This document shows, one piece after another, positions 16,838-26,898 of a stretch of 52,860 nt of DNA. Source of the stretch: Syntrophobacteraceae bacterium. Its GTDB lineage: Bacteria; Desulfobacterota; Syntrophobacteria; Syntrophobacterales; Syntrophobacteraceae. The notes under the pieces were generated by a model that made no database searches, was not told the origin of the DNA, and saw only the letters and a list, made by a program, of their open reading frames with translations. Both the position numbers and the translations under genes were made by a program. How positions within the stretch are numbered: the first letter of the stretch is position 1; every line of letters begins with the position of its first letter. The stretch spans positions 1 through 52,860 of the forward strand of contig PXBG01000149.1 of assembly GCA_003566995.1 (NCBI GenBank), given 5' to 3'.

Positions 16838-19477
16838 ATGTCCAGAACAACCCCCATGATGCAGCAGTATCTCAAGATCAAAGAGGAGCACAGGGACGCA
16901 CTTCTCATGTACCGCATGGGGGATTTCTACGAGCTTTTCATGGAAGATGCCGTGGAAGCGGCGCGAATTCTCGAGATTGCACTCACCTCCCGTGACAAAA
17001 ATGCCGAAGAGCCCATTCCCATGTGCGGTGTGCCTTACCACGCCGCCGAAAATTATATGGCCAGGCTGGTGGCTGCGGGAAAAAAGGTGGCCGTGTGCGA
17101 TCAGGTCGAAGATCCCAGAACCTCCAAAGGGCTGGTCAAACGTGAGGTCACCCGCATCATCACTCCCGGCCTCATTCTGGACAGCAGGAATCTCTCCGCC
17201 AAAAACCCCAATTACCTGGCGGCCGTGTCCCGAAACGTCAAAAATTCCATGCACGGCCTGGCCTACCTGGATGTGTCCACAGCCGAATTCAAAATCGTCC
17301 AGATGGATTCTCAGGAACAGCTTTTGGAGGAACTCCTGCGCGTTTCTCCCCGTGAAATTCTTCTGCCTGACAATGAAAACCCTCCCTGGCTTTCCCATCT
17401 TCAAGGAAGAGATTCCCTTTCCGTGACCCGTCTGGACACGGAAAGCTTCCATTTGGACAGGGCCAGGGAAAGGCTTTGCGAACATTTCAAGGTCCATTCC
17501 CTGGAGGGCTTTGGCATCGACCAGTGGGAACAGGGCATAGAGGCGGCGGGGGCCATCCTTCAATATGCCGAGGCCAATCTCTTTGACACCTGCAGCCACA
17601 TTCGAAAAATCCTTCCCTACCGTCGTTCAGACCATATGGTTCTTGACGAGGCCACCGTGAGAAACCTGGAAATTTTTGAATCGGCCAGCTTTCCCGGAAA
17701 AAAAGGTTCCCTGCTGGCCCAGCTGGATGAGACCCGAACGGCCATGGGAGGACGCAGGTTTCAGCAGTGGCTTCGCTATCCGCTTCTGGAGATTCAGGCC
17801 ATACTCATGCGCCAGGAGGGAGTGGCCGAGCTGGTGGCCCGCACAGACCTTCGAATGGAAATCATGGAACACCTCGGTGATGTTCAGGACATGGAAAGAC
17901 TCAATGCCCGCAACACAACGGCAAACTCCAACGCGAGAGACCTTGTCTCCCTCAAGAAATCGCTGCAGATTCTGCCGCACATTCGTGAAGCGCTGCAGGG
18001 ATGCAACACTGAGATTTTGAGCACTCTCGCCAGGGAGTGGGACGACCTCAAAGATGTGGCCCAGGAGATTGAAAGGGTCCTCGTGGATCCCCCCCCTGCC
18101 ACCATGAGTGGAGGAGGGATCATAGAAACGGGCGTGGACCCTGAACTGGACCACGCCATCCACCTGAGCCGCAACGCCAAGGACTGGATGGCCGATTATG
18201 AAAGCGGCCAGCGCAGAGACACGGGCATCGGGTCGCTCAAAGTCCGTTACAACAAGGTTTTCGGTTACTACATTGAGGTGTCAAAGGCCCATCTCCATTC
18301 GGTGCCCGGCCATTATGAGCGAAAACAGACCCTGGTCAATGCAGAACGCTTCATCACCGATGAACTCAAAGAGTTTGAATCCCAGGTTCTGGAAGCCGAT
18401 GAGAAGAGACTGGAACTGGAGCATTCCCTTTTTGTGAAATTGCAGGAATGGGTCGGAGGCCATTGCGGGCGCCTTCAGGATATGGCGGAGCGGGTGGCCA
18501 TTGTGGATTGTCTCACGGGTCTTGCTCTCCCGGCATCCAGGAATGGCTACTGCCAGCCCCGCCTCACCAACGGTGACTCCCTTCACATCAAGGAAGGCCG
18601 TCATCCGGTGATCGAACACTTTCTCAAACAGGGAGAGTTCGTTCCCAATGACCTGGACCTGGATCACGAAAGTCAGCAGGTCCTCATCATCACCGGGCCC
18701 AACATGGCCGGCAAATCCACCATTCTGCGCCAGGCCGCACTCATTGTTCTCATGGCCCAGGTGGGTGGCTTCGTTCCCGCCTCAGAAGCTGAAATCGGTC
18801 TGGTGGACCGTATTTTCACCCGTGTGGGCGCTTCCGATGATCTGGCCAGAGGGCGCTCCACTTTCATGGTCGAAATGCAGGAGGCGGCACACATTCTCCA
18901 CCAGGCCACATCCTCGAGCCTGGTCATACTCGATGAAATCGGCAGAGGGACAAGCACTTTCGACGGCTTGAGCATTGCCTGGGCCGTAGCGGAACATTTG
19001 CACGATCACAAGGCAACTGGTATAAAAACTCTTTTTGCCACACATTATCATGAACTGACCGACTTGGCCCTCAGTCGTCCGCGGGTTAAGAATTACAACG
19101 TGGCCATCAAAGAATGGAAAAATGAAATCATTTTTTTCCACAAACTGATCCCGGGGGGATCCAGTCGAAGTTATGGCATACAGGTGGCCCAGCTCGCGGG
19201 GATTCCTCAGGAGATCATCTCCAGGGCTCAGGAGATTCTCACACAACTGGAAAAGGGAGAGATGGCCAGAATCTCACCGGCCATGAAAAAACAAAAGACC
19301 GGATCACCACGCAAGGGGAAAGAGGCAGCCCTTCAGTTGAGCCTTTTCTCCCCGTCCCTTCTTTGGATCAAGGAGCAAATCTTAAATCTGGACCTGGATC
19401 ATATGCCCCCCATGGTGGCTCTCAAAACTCTTTACGCCCTTCAGGAACAAATCCGGGAAAAGGAGGATGGATCTTGA
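16838..19477 (+). CDS. mutS: DNA mismatch repair protein MutS
   Basis: An 879-residue MutS. The mismatch-recognition Phe-x-Glu lies in GDFYELF (F30, E32), followed by the connector, lever and clamp domains. The C-terminal ABC ATPase has Walker [10 protein letters not shown] near residue 620, an ST(T/F)MVEM stretch, and Walker [21 protein letters not shown] at 833-837 is a consensus sliding-clamp-binding motif. The ATG at 16838 ([12 protein letters not shown]) is chosen because it matches family N-termini and has AGGAGAGG 13-20 bases upstream; the frame is open for 26 further codons. It heads a co-directional group with an amidase gene (88 bp downstream) and an RNB ribonuclease gene. MutL is not in the window. 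Confidence 0.97.
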   Translation: MSRTTPMMQQYLKIKEEHRDALLMYRMGDFYELFMEDAVEAARILEIALTSRDKNAEEPIPMCGVPYHAAENYMARLVAAGKKVAVCDQVEDPRTSKGLVKREVTRIITPGLILDSRNLSAKNPNYLAAVSRNVKNSMHGLAYLDVSTAEFKIVQMDSQEQLLEELLRVSPREILLPDNENPPWLSHLQGRDSLSVTRLDTESFHLDRARERLCEHFKVHSLEGFGIDQWEQGIEAAGAILQYAEANLFDTCSHIRKILPYRRSDHMVLDEATVRNLEIFESASFPGKKGSLLAQLDETRTAMGGRRFQQWLRYPLLEIQAILMRQEGVAELVARTDLRMEIMEHLGDVQDMERLNARNTTANSNARDLVSLKKSLQILPHIREALQGCNTEILSTLAREWDDLKDVAQEIERVLVDPPPATMSGGGIIETGVDPELDHAIHLSRNAKDWMADYESGQRRDTGIGSLKVRYNKVFGYYIEVSKAHLHSVPGHYERKQTLVNAERFITDELKEFESQVLEADEKRLELEHSLFVKLQEWVGGHCGRLQDMAERVAIVDCLTGLALPASRNGYCQPRLTNGDSLHIKEGRHPVIEHFLKQGEFVPNDLDLDHESQQVLIITGPNMAGKSTILRQAALIVLMAQVGGFVPASEAEIGLVDRIFTRVGASDDLARGRSTFMVEMQEAAHILHQATSSSLVILDEIGRGTSTFDGLSIAWAVAEHLHDHKATGIKTLFATHYHELTDLALSRPRVKNYNVAIKEWKNEIIFFHKLIPGGSSRSYGIQVAQLAGIPQEIISRAQEILTQLEKGEMARISPAMKKQKTGSPRKGKEAALQLSLFSPSLLWIKEQILNLDLDHMPPMVALKTLYALQEQIREKEDGS

Positions 19478-19565
19478 GTGTGGGAGAGGTCAACTTTCGA
19501 AGAATCCAAAGAATCCATGAGCAAGCAGCCCTCAGCGCTTGAATTGTTGAGCGAAAGTCAACCAA

Positions 19566-21314
19566 ATGCTTTTTATCCGCTTTTTTTTGACAGCTTCCCT
19601 TTTTTTGCTCTTCAGTCCTCTCGGAAATGTCCTTCAGGCTGAGGCGGCATCGCTGGAACATCACTACCAGAGTCTATCCCGGGAATTTCGCCAAATTCTG
19701 GAAAATCCCCAGCTCAATGAACAGAAGCTTTCCCTGGAGCAGCTGAGTCACAGAATCAGGAATCACATTCAAAGGGACAATGCGGGCAGCACCCTCGATC
19801 GCGCCTATTTTCTTCTGGCTCAATGCCACCACCGCATGTACGATCTCAATCACTCTCGAACCCATTTGAACCTTGCCCTGGAAAACTATCGTTACGTCAC
19901 ATCCCGCTACCCCGAAAGCACGCTGGCCGATGACGCCCAGTACCTCATCGGGGTTCTTCATCTCCGTTTCGATCCAGACCTGGCCCATGAAGAGCTGAGC
20001 AAGGTGGAGTACCTTCATCCCTCCGGGAACATGGTGCAGAGAGCGAGGCAAAGACTGGCGGAGCTGGAGAGGCTGTACCCTCACCTTCAAAACCATGGAC
20101 AGGCTTCCCGGGGAGCTTCAAAAGGAGAAACGGGTCCCGCCCCATGGCGTGACTCAGCCACGGCACGTATGGAAGCGCAGCCCCCCCTTCCCCGCATCAC
20201 GGACATTCGGCACTGGAGCGGAGAAGAGTACACGCGTGTCGCCATCTATACGGATTTTCCTGTCCCTTTTCAGGAAACGGCCGTTCCGGGCAATCCTCAG
20301 AAAAGGCAGCACCCCAGAATACACCTGGATTTGGCCAATTGTTCCGTGGATGCAGCCATAAGGAGCCCCATCGCCGTCAAGGATTCCTTTTTGGAGGAGG
20401 TGCGCCTGGAAAAGCGGGGCAAATCCACCACACGTGTCACGCTGGACGCTCAGGCCATCGAGCGTTACAGAGTTTTTTCCATGTCAGACCCCTTTCGAAT
20501 CATTGTGGACGTGAGAGGAACCGGGACCAGAAAACAGCCGGCCACCAGGACGGCGACCCAGCCTTCTGCTCCTTCCAAATCTGCCCTGGCAGACCTCACG
20601 GCTCAACTGGCTCTGAGGGTGGAACGCATCGTCATCGATCCGGGACATGGGGGCAGAGACAAGGGCGCCATCAGTTCAAATGGCATTTTTGAAAAAGACA
20701 TCGTTCTTTCCCTTGCTCAACGGCTAAAAAATGCGCTGGAAAAAGAAACGGACATGAAGGTCCTGCTCACCCGAAACGACGATCGTTTCCTCACTTTGGA
20801 GGAACGCACCGCCCTGGCCAACGCCAAGAGGGCTGACCTGTTCATTTCCATTCACACCAATGCACATCGAAACAGAGAAGTGTCCGGAATAGAAACCTAT
20901 TTTTTGAATTTTGCCACAGACCAGGAAGCTGCCAGAGTTGCCGCCATGGAAAATGCAACCTCCACCCGAAAGATCAGCGACCTGGAAAACATTCTGCAAG
21001 GCCTCATGCTCAACACCAAACTCGATGAATCCACAAGACTCGCCCACGCCGTTCAAAAAAACATGATTTCCCGGCTGAATTCAACTTATGGGGACATCAA
21101 CGACCGCGGTGTGAAGCAGGCTCCCTTCTATGTGCTCCTGGGGGCGGAAATGCCCAGCATACTCATCGAAGCGGGATTCATCACCAATGAAAGAGAGGAA
21201 AAAAGATTGAAGGATGACAGGTTCCAGGAAGAACTGGCTTCAGCCATCACCAGGGGCGTTTTGGCCTATGTTGAGGAAATGAAAGGCTACGCGCGTTTCG
21301 GAGGGAGGCCATGA
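19566..21314 (+). CDS. N-acetylmuramoyl-L-alanine amidase with AMIN domain (AmiC-like)
   Basis: A 582-residue secreted enzyme that cuts the amide bond between MurNAc and the peptide stem, normally during daughter-cell separation. It has a signal peptide (about 1-27), a helical TPR-like segment (about 75-175), an AMIN envelope-targeting domain (about 208-318), a Pro/Thr-rich linker, and a C-terminal Amidase_3 domain (about 352-575). Zinc ligands are H361 (IDPGHGG), E376 (FEKDIVLSL) and H430 (FISIHTNAH), with catalytic E535 (ILIEAGFITN). The N-terminal helical repeat is extra compared with E. coli AmiC. The last 4 bp (ATGA) overlap the start of the next gene, implying coupled translation. No strong ribosome site is visible, but the signal peptide supports this start. 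Confidence 0.92.
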   Translation: MLFIRFFLTASLFLLFSPLGNVLQAEAASLEHHYQSLSREFRQILENPQLNEQKLSLEQLSHRIRNHIQRDNAGSTLDRAYFLLAQCHHRMYDLNHSRTHLNLALENYRYVTSRYPESTLADDAQYLIGVLHLRFDPDLAHEELSKVEYLHPSGNMVQRARQRLAELERLYPHLQNHGQASRGASKGETGPAPWRDSATARMEAQPPLPRITDIRHWSGEEYTRVAIYTDFPVPFQETAVPGNPQKRQHPRIHLDLANCSVDAAIRSPIAVKDSFLEEVRLEKRGKSTTRVTLDAQAIERYRVFSMSDPFRIIVDVRGTGTRKQPATRTATQPSAPSKSALADLTAQLALRVERIVIDPGHGGRDKGAISSNGIFEKDIVLSLAQRLKNALEKETDMKVLLTRNDDRFLTLEERTALANAKRADLFISIHTNAHRNREVSGIETYFLNFATDQEAARVAAMENATSTRKISDLENILQGLMLNTKLDESTRLAHAVQKNMISRLNSTYGDINDRGVKQAPFYVLLGAEMPSILIEAGFITNEREEKRLKDDRFQEELASAITRGVLAYVEEMKGYARFGGRP

Positions 21315-23344
21315 GCCGCCAGAACGTGCAGAATCTTGGGGCGGGGAGCGTGCTGGAATTTTTTGACGCCAAAGAAATCACGGTGGGTGCATGTCTTGCG
21401 GTGAAAGGTCAAAGGCTGACCGTTTTGTCCATGAACAACCGTGAAATCAATCTGGCCGGGAGCCGTGTGCTCCACGCCACGGGACCCCTCCTGGAAGTGG
21501 GCACAATGACCAGGGATGAAATGGTCCACAGGTTGCATTCCATTGACCTGGCGAGAAAAAACCTCATGGAACGCGCCGATGTGGAGGAACTGTGGTCTCT
21601 CCTGGAGGGGCAGGAAGAGGGCTTCAGCGCGCAGGAATGTGCCGAGTTCATGTTCAGTGATGCCATCACGGAAGATCATGTGGCCGCGACCCAAAGGTCT
21701 TTGCTGGCCGACCGACTCTTTTTTCAGCACAAGGAAGGGAATTTTTATCCGCGATCCCTCGAAAAAGTGCAGCAGAGAAAGGACGAGATTCAGCGGGAGG
21801 AGGAAAAAGCCGCTCGAATAGAGGAGAGTTCACGCTGGCTGCAGACCATTTGGACCCGAAAAACCAAAACGGGGAGAGTCGACGAGGCCCACAGGGACCT
21901 CATAGAGAATCTTCAACAATTTTGTCTTCATGGTCAGGAAGCTCCATCCTATTCCTACCTCAAGGAAATTTTCAAAAAGGCAAACATTCCTCCCTTGCAG
22001 CAATCGGCTTTCAGAATCCTGGTCCGCCTGGGAGTCTGGGATGAGGACGAAAACCTGCTGCTGCACTCCCTGGACATCTCCAGCGACTTTCCGGAGCGGT
22101 TGAAGGCAAAGGCCCTTGAACTGAGCTCCAAGCCCCCGGACGCGGCTGCACAGCCTGCTCATCGCCGCGATCTTCGGGATCTCCATGCCATGACCATCGA
22201 CAGTGCTCAAACCCGGGACCTGGACGATGCATTGAGCATCCGTCCTTTGAATGATGGTCGCTACGAAATCGGCGTCCATATTGCCGATGCAGCAGAATAC
22301 GTGGCCAAAGGGGATGTCCTGGATGAAGAAGCTCAGAGCAGAACCACCTCCATCTACCTTCCCGACGCCAAAATACCCATGCTGCCGACGCCTCTTTCCG
22401 AGGGCATTTGCAGCCTTCATTCAGGTGTGGACCGCTTGGCCATAAGCTTTCTGATGCAGGTGGACCATGAGGGAAACCTCCTGGAACACGAGATTTGCCA
22501 GAGTGTCATACACATCAAAGAGAGGCTCACGTATGACCAGGTGAATGAAAGAATCCGTGAAACCCCCTCATTGCAATGGCTGCACCGCCTGGCGTTGGTG
22601 CAGCGGGAAAAGCGGAAAGCCAGGGGTGCCATCAATCTTCCCCTGCCCGAAATTCAGGTGCGCGTGTTGCCTTCGGGCATGATCCAGCTTTCACGCCATG
22701 AGAAGGAGACGCCGAGTCAGTTGACCGTTTCCGAATGGATGATCGCGGCCAACAGCCTGGCTGCCGCATACCTCGCCGAACTGGGCATTCCCTCCCTCTA
22801 CCGGGGCCAGGATGAGTGCCGGCCTGAGAGGGATTTTGTGCACAGTGATCACGAAATCTTTCATTTCTACCGTCAGCGAAGACTTTTCGCGAGAGCGGAG
22901 CTGGACACACAGCCCCGCGCCCATTGCAGCCTGGGAATACAGCACTACACCACCGTGACCTCCCCCATACGGCGCTATGCCGATCTCATTGTCCAAAGGC
23001 AGCTGAAATCCGCTCTGAGGCAGGAGGCGTGCCCCTATAGCGAAGAAGAACTCAAGCAGATCATCATTCAACTGGGAACTGTTCAGTCCAGGATTTTTTC
23101 CATGCAGAGAAAATGGACGCGCTACTGGATGCTCAAACACATGGAGCAGGAGGATGTTCAATCCCTCAACGCTCTGGTGCTGGATCAGAACGGGCGATTC
23201 GCACACCTGCTTCTGGTGGACTATCTCATGGAAACCAATCTTCCCGTTCAGGAAGGGATGGAACTGCAACGGGGCGGCATGATCAAAGTGCAGGTGGAGC
23301 GTATCAACCCTCGGGAAGACATTCTTCGGGTCCAGCTTGCGTGA
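21311..23344 (+). CDS. RNB-domain 3'-5' exoribonuclease (RNase II/R family)
   Basis: A 677-residue ribonuclease. The catalytic RNB domain begins around residue 285 with the acidic cluster D297, D303, D305, D306 (IDSAQTRDLDDA). The canonical DP is DS here, but all four metal-binding acids are kept. Downstream are LYRGQDECRPERDF and the YTTVTSPIRRYADLIVQRQL motif typical of the family. The N-terminal ~280 residues lack the classic paired cold-shock domains of RNase R, and the C-terminal ~100 residues are a short S1-like region (VQVERINPREDILRVQ). It is closer to the shorter RNase II-like forms found in cyanobacteria and deltaproteobacteria. It overlaps the amidase stop by 4 bp. Confidence 0.9.
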   Translation: MSRQNVQNLGAGSVLEFFDAKEITVGACLAVKGQRLTVLSMNNREINLAGSRVLHATGPLLEVGTMTRDEMVHRLHSIDLARKNLMERADVEELWSLLEGQEEGFSAQECAEFMFSDAITEDHVAATQRSLLADRLFFQHKEGNFYPRSLEKVQQRKDEIQREEEKAARIEESSRWLQTIWTRKTKTGRVDEAHRDLIENLQQFCLHGQEAPSYSYLKEIFKKANIPPLQQSAFRILVRLGVWDEDENLLLHSLDISSDFPERLKAKALELSSKPPDAAAQPAHRRDLRDLHAMTIDSAQTRDLDDALSIRPLNDGRYEIGVHIADAAEYVAKGDVLDEEAQSRTTSIYLPDAKIPMLPTPLSEGICSLHSGVDRLAISFLMQVDHEGNLLEHEICQSVIHIKERLTYDQVNERIRETPSLQWLHRLALVQREKRKARGAINLPLPEIQVRVLPSGMIQLSRHEKETPSQLTVSEWMIAANSLAAAYLAELGIPSLYRGQDECRPERDFVHSDHEIFHFYRQRRLFARAELDTQPRAHCSLGIQHYTTVTSPIRRYADLIVQRQLKSALRQEACPYSEEELKQIIIQLGTVQSRIFSMQRKWTRYWMLKHMEQEDVQSLNALVLDQNGRFAHLLLVDYLMETNLPVQEGMELQRGGMIKVQVERINPREDILRVQLA

Positions 23345-23472
23345 GCGGTGACACTGAAAATGTTTTCAGATCCGGGCTTCCGGGGATGTTCCTCAATTTT
23401 TTTTCCTTTCCGGTTCATGGCTGCCTGAGCACGTGTCGTCGGCACATGAGTTGAAAAGGTTCATGATGTGGA

Positions 23473-23515
23473 AAAAAATCCCCATGCCCCTCCCTGAAAC
23501 AGGAGGGGCATGGGG
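23473..23515 (-). terminator. strong rho-independent terminator of amtB
   Basis: A perfect 14-bp stem (CCCCATGCCCCTCC at 23480-23493, GGAGGGGCATGGGG at 23502-23515) has an 8-nt loop. On the minus strand it is followed by a T run (the A run at 23473-23478). It lies 42 bp past the amtB stop. Confidence 0.88.
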
Positions 23516-23557
23516 TAGTGAAGGAGATCAATCTGCCCAACAGTTGGATGGAGTGCC

Positions 23558-24898
23558 CTAGAGAGTGTAGCCCACTTCCCCGTGCTGTTCCCGGTCGAGC
23601 CCTGCCTCTTCCTGATCTTCATCCACTCTCAGACCAATGGTTTTTTCCAGAAAGAAGCCAATGAGGTAGGTGACCACGAAAGCGTACACGGCCACCACCA
23701 CGACTCCTATGAGCTGAATGAGAACCAGGCCGGGCACGCCTGCCACCAGACCCGCTCCACCGACAGTTGCAAAGACACCCGTTCCGATGGCTCCCCAGGC
23801 ACCCCCAACTCCGTGAATGCCCACCACATCGAGGGAATCGTCGAACTTCAGCTTCATTTTGATGCGAATGCCATAGTAGCAGACCACCCCTGCGGACAAA
23901 CCCAGAACCATGGCCCATTCGGGAGTGACGAAGCCTGCAGCGGGTGTGATGACCACGAGTCCCGAGATGGCGCCGGAACCCAGACCCAGTGCGCTGGGTT
24001 TTCCGTGGACCGCCCATTCCATAAGGCTCCATGACAGGGCTGCGGCACTGGAGGCAATGAGTGTGGTGGCCAGGGCGAGGCCAGCGATGGAGTCGGCGGC
24101 GAGAGCACTGCCCGCATTGAAGCCGAACCAGCCAAACCAGAGAAGTGCAACGCCCAGAAGAGTCATGGTGAGGTTGTGAGGAACGAAAGTCTCTCCGGGA
24201 TATCCCATACGTTTACGAAGCAGCATGGCCATTGCGAGGGCGGATGCCCCCGAAGAAAGGTGCACCACCGTGCCTCCTGCGAAGTCCAGAGCGCCTGTCT
24301 CTTCAATCCAGCCTCCACCCCATACCCAATGAGCCACAGGGTCGTACACAAGGGTCGTCCACAAAAGAATGAAAAGCACATAAGCACTGAATTTCATGCG
24401 TTCCACGATGGCTCCGCTGATGAGGGCCGCCGTGAGGATGGCAAATGTTCCCTGAAACATGACGAAAACATACGTTGGAATGGTGTCGCTTACGGACTCG
24501 TGTGTGATTCCCTTGAGAAAAAAATAACTGAAATCGCCGATGAAGGTGTTTCCTTCGCTGAAAGAAAAAGAGTACCCGACGATGAGCCACTGCAACCCCA
24601 CCACCCCGAAGGCGATGAAACAATACATGTAAGTGCTCAAAACATTTTTTTTGCGCACCATGCCCGCATAAAATAGAGCCAGGCCCGGGGTCATGAGCAT
24701 GACCAGCGCTGTGGAGATGAGCACCCAGGCCGTGTCTCCGGAATCTATGGCAGCTGCGGGTTCTTCCGCCCAGGCAAAACCTGCCGTCCCCAGTGCCAGC
24801 AGAAAGAGTGTCCCCACGATGAGCAGCATTTTTGAATAATGATGAGTCAAGTGATGCGATCTTCCTGCGAATGGATAGTCAATGATTTCTCTGAACAT
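23558..24898 (-). CDS. amtB: ammonium transporter AmtB
   Basis: A 446-residue Amt/MEP/Rh channel. After a signal-peptide-like N-terminus (MLLIVGTLFLLALG, about residues 24-45) come eleven predicted membrane helices. Family motifs include LALFYAGMVRKKN, the gate region around FAILTAALISGAIVER, DFAGGTVVHLSSG with a pore histidine, and DVVGIHGVGGAWGAIGTG with the second pore histidine. The start at 24898 is chosen because GAGGAGA lies seven bases upstream; the frame is open further up. The gene is 62 bp downstream of glnK, the usual operon in which GlnK plugs the channel when ammonium is plentiful. Transcription probably starts at the sigma-54 promoter ahead of glnK and ends at the hairpin at 23473-23515. 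Confidence 0.96.
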   Translation of the reverse strand: MFREIIDYPFAGRSHHLTHHYSKMLLIVGTLFLLALGTAGFAWAEEPAAAIDSGDTAWVLISTALVMLMTPGLALFYAGMVRKKNVLSTYMYCFIAFGVVGLQWLIVGYSFSFSEGNTFIGDFSYFFLKGITHESVSDTIPTYVFVMFQGTFAILTAALISGAIVERMKFSAYVLFILLWTTLVYDPVAHWVWGGGWIEETGALDFAGGTVVHLSSGASALAMAMLLRKRMGYPGETFVPHNLTMTLLGVALLWFGWFGFNAGSALAADSIAGLALATTLIASSAAALSWSLMEWAVHGKPSALGLGSGAISGLVVITPAAGFVTPEWAMVLGLSAGVVCYYGIRIKMKLKFDDSLDVVGIHGVGGAWGAIGTGVFATVGGAGLVAGVPGLVLIQLIGVVVVAVYAFVVTYLIGFFLEKTIGLRVDEDQEEAGLDREQHGEVGYTL

Positions 24899-24960
24899 TT
24901 TGCTTCTCCTCATGAGCAAACGCGCGCATCCAGGCGCTACTTTGACGGCTTTGGTCCTTC

Positions 24961-25299
24961 TCAAAGAGCATCCGTACCGGTTTCCTGAGTTCGAATGCGC
25001 ATGGCCTCTTCAATGCGTGAGACAAAAATCTTCCCGTCGCCGATTTTCCCCGTGTTGGCCGCTTTCTGTATGGCGCTGACCACCTTTTCAACGTGGTTTT
25101 CATCCACAACGAGCATGAGCAAAAGTTTGGGCACAAAGTTCACTTCGTACTCGGCTCCACGGTAAATCTCCTTATGGCCTTTCTGCCTGCCAAAACCTTT
25201 CACTTCACTTAGGGTCATGCCGTGGATTCCTTCTGAAACCAGCGCCTCCTGGACAGCTTCCAGCTTAAAAGGCTTGATGATGGCTTCGATCTTGACCAT
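24961..25299 (-). CDS. glnK: nitrogen regulatory PII protein GlnK/GlnB
   Basis: A 112-residue PII signal protein, full family length. The start MVKIEAIIKPFKL has GGAGAG upstream. The T-loop YRGAEYEVNF includes Y51, the residue uridylylated in many proteobacteria. The B-loop NTGKIGDGKIFV and the C-terminal RIRTQETG complete the ATP- and 2-oxoglutarate-binding site. It is the first gene of a glnK-amtB operon; PII trimers block AmtB when nitrogen is sufficient, which is why glnK rather than glnB is the better label. A sigma-54 element about 110 bp upstream points to NtrC-type control. Confidence 0.95.
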   Translation of the reverse strand: MVKIEAIIKPFKLEAVQEALVSEGIHGMTLSEVKGFGRQKGHKEIYRGAEYEVNFVPKLLLMLVVDENHVEKVVSAIQKAANTGKIGDGKIFVSRIEEAMRIRTQETGTDAL

Positions 25300-25407
25300 G
25301 AGAACTCTCCTTCTGAGTGTGAGCACCTGACCTGTTCAGCGGTGCGAAAGTTTTTTGCAGCTACACTTGGGGGCCCATAAACCATCGCGTGGTTTCGCTG
25401 TTTTATA

Positions 25408-25423
25408 GTCAAGAGGCGTGCCA
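25408..25423 (-). promoter_or_regulatory. sigma-54 (-24/-12) promoter of glnK-amtB
   Basis: On the minus strand the sequence reads TGGCACG-CCTC-TTGAC. The -24 element is perfect, and the -12 element matches TTGC except for the last base (TTGA), at the correct spacing. Transcription would begin near 25397, giving a leader of about 100 nt before glnK. This is the expected arrangement for nitrogen-regulated glnK-amtB. No activator-binding site was identified by eye. Confidence 0.75.
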
Positions 25424-25610
25424 GATTCGAACAGGGGTCTTTCGGGAAAGCTTTAATGCATTGACTTTATTCGTGAATCATTTGATTCACCGTGGTGGGA
25501 TCCATTGGGGAGGCGTGCTGGTGCCACGATACAAGATTGTAGATCGAAGGAAAGGCAACTCAAAAGAGTAACAAAATTGTAGCATCAGGTTTTGTGCGGT
25601 TGCCAAAAAA

Positions 25611-25650
25611 GAAAAAAGCCATGAGCCCCACAGGGGGGTTATCTCATGGC
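25611..25650 (-). terminator. rho-independent terminator of prfB
   Basis: An 8-bp stem (GCCATGAG at 25618-25625, CTCATGGC at 25643-25650) with a 17-nt loop is followed on the minus strand by six T (A run 25612-25617). It lies about 100 bp past the prfB stop, ending the corC-lnt-prfB direction. The remaining sequence up to the sigma-54 promoter holds no gene. Confidence 0.8.
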
Positions 25651-25747
25651 TGATCAAAATCAGAAATTTTCCTGCTCAGGTTAGCGTGCTTCCCCGTCAG
25701 TTGTGAAGCAGGGGAAGCCTGCAGAGGCCCTTTCGGGCGGGAAGGGT

Positions 25748-26879
25748 TCACGCAGAAGCGGCACGGGATTTTTCATTCATCAGGTTCATCAGATACGATT
25801 CCATGAATTCGTCCAGATCCCCGTCAAGAACCGCATCCACATTGCCCTTTTCCGTTCCCGTTCTGTGGTCTTTGATCAGACGATACGGCTGCATGACGTA
25901 AGAGCGGATTTGGTTGCCCCAGGCAATGTCTTCAAGATTGTCATGGACTTCCTGCAGCTTTTCTTCCTGTGCCTTTCTTTCCCGTTCGTACAGGCGGGCT
26001 TTCAGGATCTTCATGGCCATATCGCGATTGCGGTGTTGTGACTTTTCATTCTGACACTGAACCACAATTCCCGTGGGCATGTGAGTGATCCGAACTGCTG
26101 AACTGGTCTTGTTCACATGCTGTCCGCCGGCGCCGCTGGCCCGGAAAGTGTCGACGCGCAAGTCGGAGGTCTTCACGTCGATCTCGATTCTGTCATCCAC
26201 TTCGGGATAGACAAACACGGCTGCAAAAGAAGTGTGTCTTCGCCCACTGGCATCAAAAGGGGAGATGCGGACCAACCGATGAATGCCCGACTCGGACTTC
26301 ATCAGTCCATAGGCTTGAGGACCTTCCAGGGTGAAGGTACAGTTTTTGATACCGGCCTCCTCCCCCTCCAGCATATCCAGCATGCGAACCTTGAAGTGCC
26401 GTTTTTCCGCCCAGCGAAGATACATGCGAAGCAGCATTTCGGCCCAATCCTGAGCCTCTGTTCCTCCTGCCCCTGCATTGATGCTCACGATGGCGGTTTT
26501 ATCGTCGTTTTCATCGCTCAGGAGATGTCCCATCTCGAGAGTTCGCAACTCTCCCTGCAATTGCCGGACTTTTTCATCCACCTCACGGAGAGCTTCCTCG
26601 TCATTCTCCTCCAGGGCCATTTCCAGAAGCAGCGCACAGTCCGCAATGGCTTCGGAAAGGGCTGATATGGTCTGAAGGAGCTGGTCAATATCGGATCGCT
26701 CCTTGAGTATGACCTTGCTTTCTTCGGGCTTATCCCAGAAGCCCGGCTGCGTCAGAATGTGCTCCAGTTCCGAAAGACGCTTTTCTTTGACATCCAGGTC
26801 AAAGATACCCTCCAATGAATTCAAATCGTTGCTGGAGTTCTTTCAGATTGGATTTCAACTGAGTGGGATCAATGGACAT
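25748..26879 (-). CDS. prfB: peptide chain release factor 2 (with programmed +1 frameshift)
   Basis: RF2, 376 residues after frameshifting (E. coli 365). Translation starts at ATG 26879 (MSIDPTQLK) behind a strong AGGAGG, runs 26 codons to an in-frame TGA (26801-26799), then shifts +1 into the main frame beginning DLDVKEKRL. The UGA/UAA-reading SPF motif (VRISPFDASG) and the catalytic GGQ (GAGGQHVNKTSSAVRI) are both present. RF2 releases peptides at UGA and UAA, and its own UGA makes expression self-regulating. The gene follows lnt after 19 bp and probably shares its transcript. The broken frame is therefore functional, not a pseudogene. Confidence 0.96.
26798..26813 (-). promoter_or_regulatory. 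prfB +1 programmed frameshift site
   Basis: On the minus strand: GGAGGG-TAT-CTT-TGA-C. This has the standard elements: an internal Shine-Dalgarno-like GGAGGG three bases before the CTT slip codon, a TGA stop, and a following C that weakens termination. The ribosome slips from CUU to UUU when RF2 is scarce. Confidence 0.95.
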
Positions 26880-26898
26880 GCTTTTTCCTCCTTTTTTT

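Noticed and set aside
23354-23402. Terminator for the RNB ribonuclease gene
   Set aside because: There is a small palindrome (CTGAAA/TTTCAG), a weak CCGG hairpin and a later eight-T run, but the hairpin is about 12 nt from the T run, so it does not form a standard terminator.
26799-26879. prfB broken by an internal stop, looking like a pseudogene
   Set aside because: The stop lies exactly in the known RF2 programmed-frameshift context and the downstream frame is intact with SPF and GGQ motifs.
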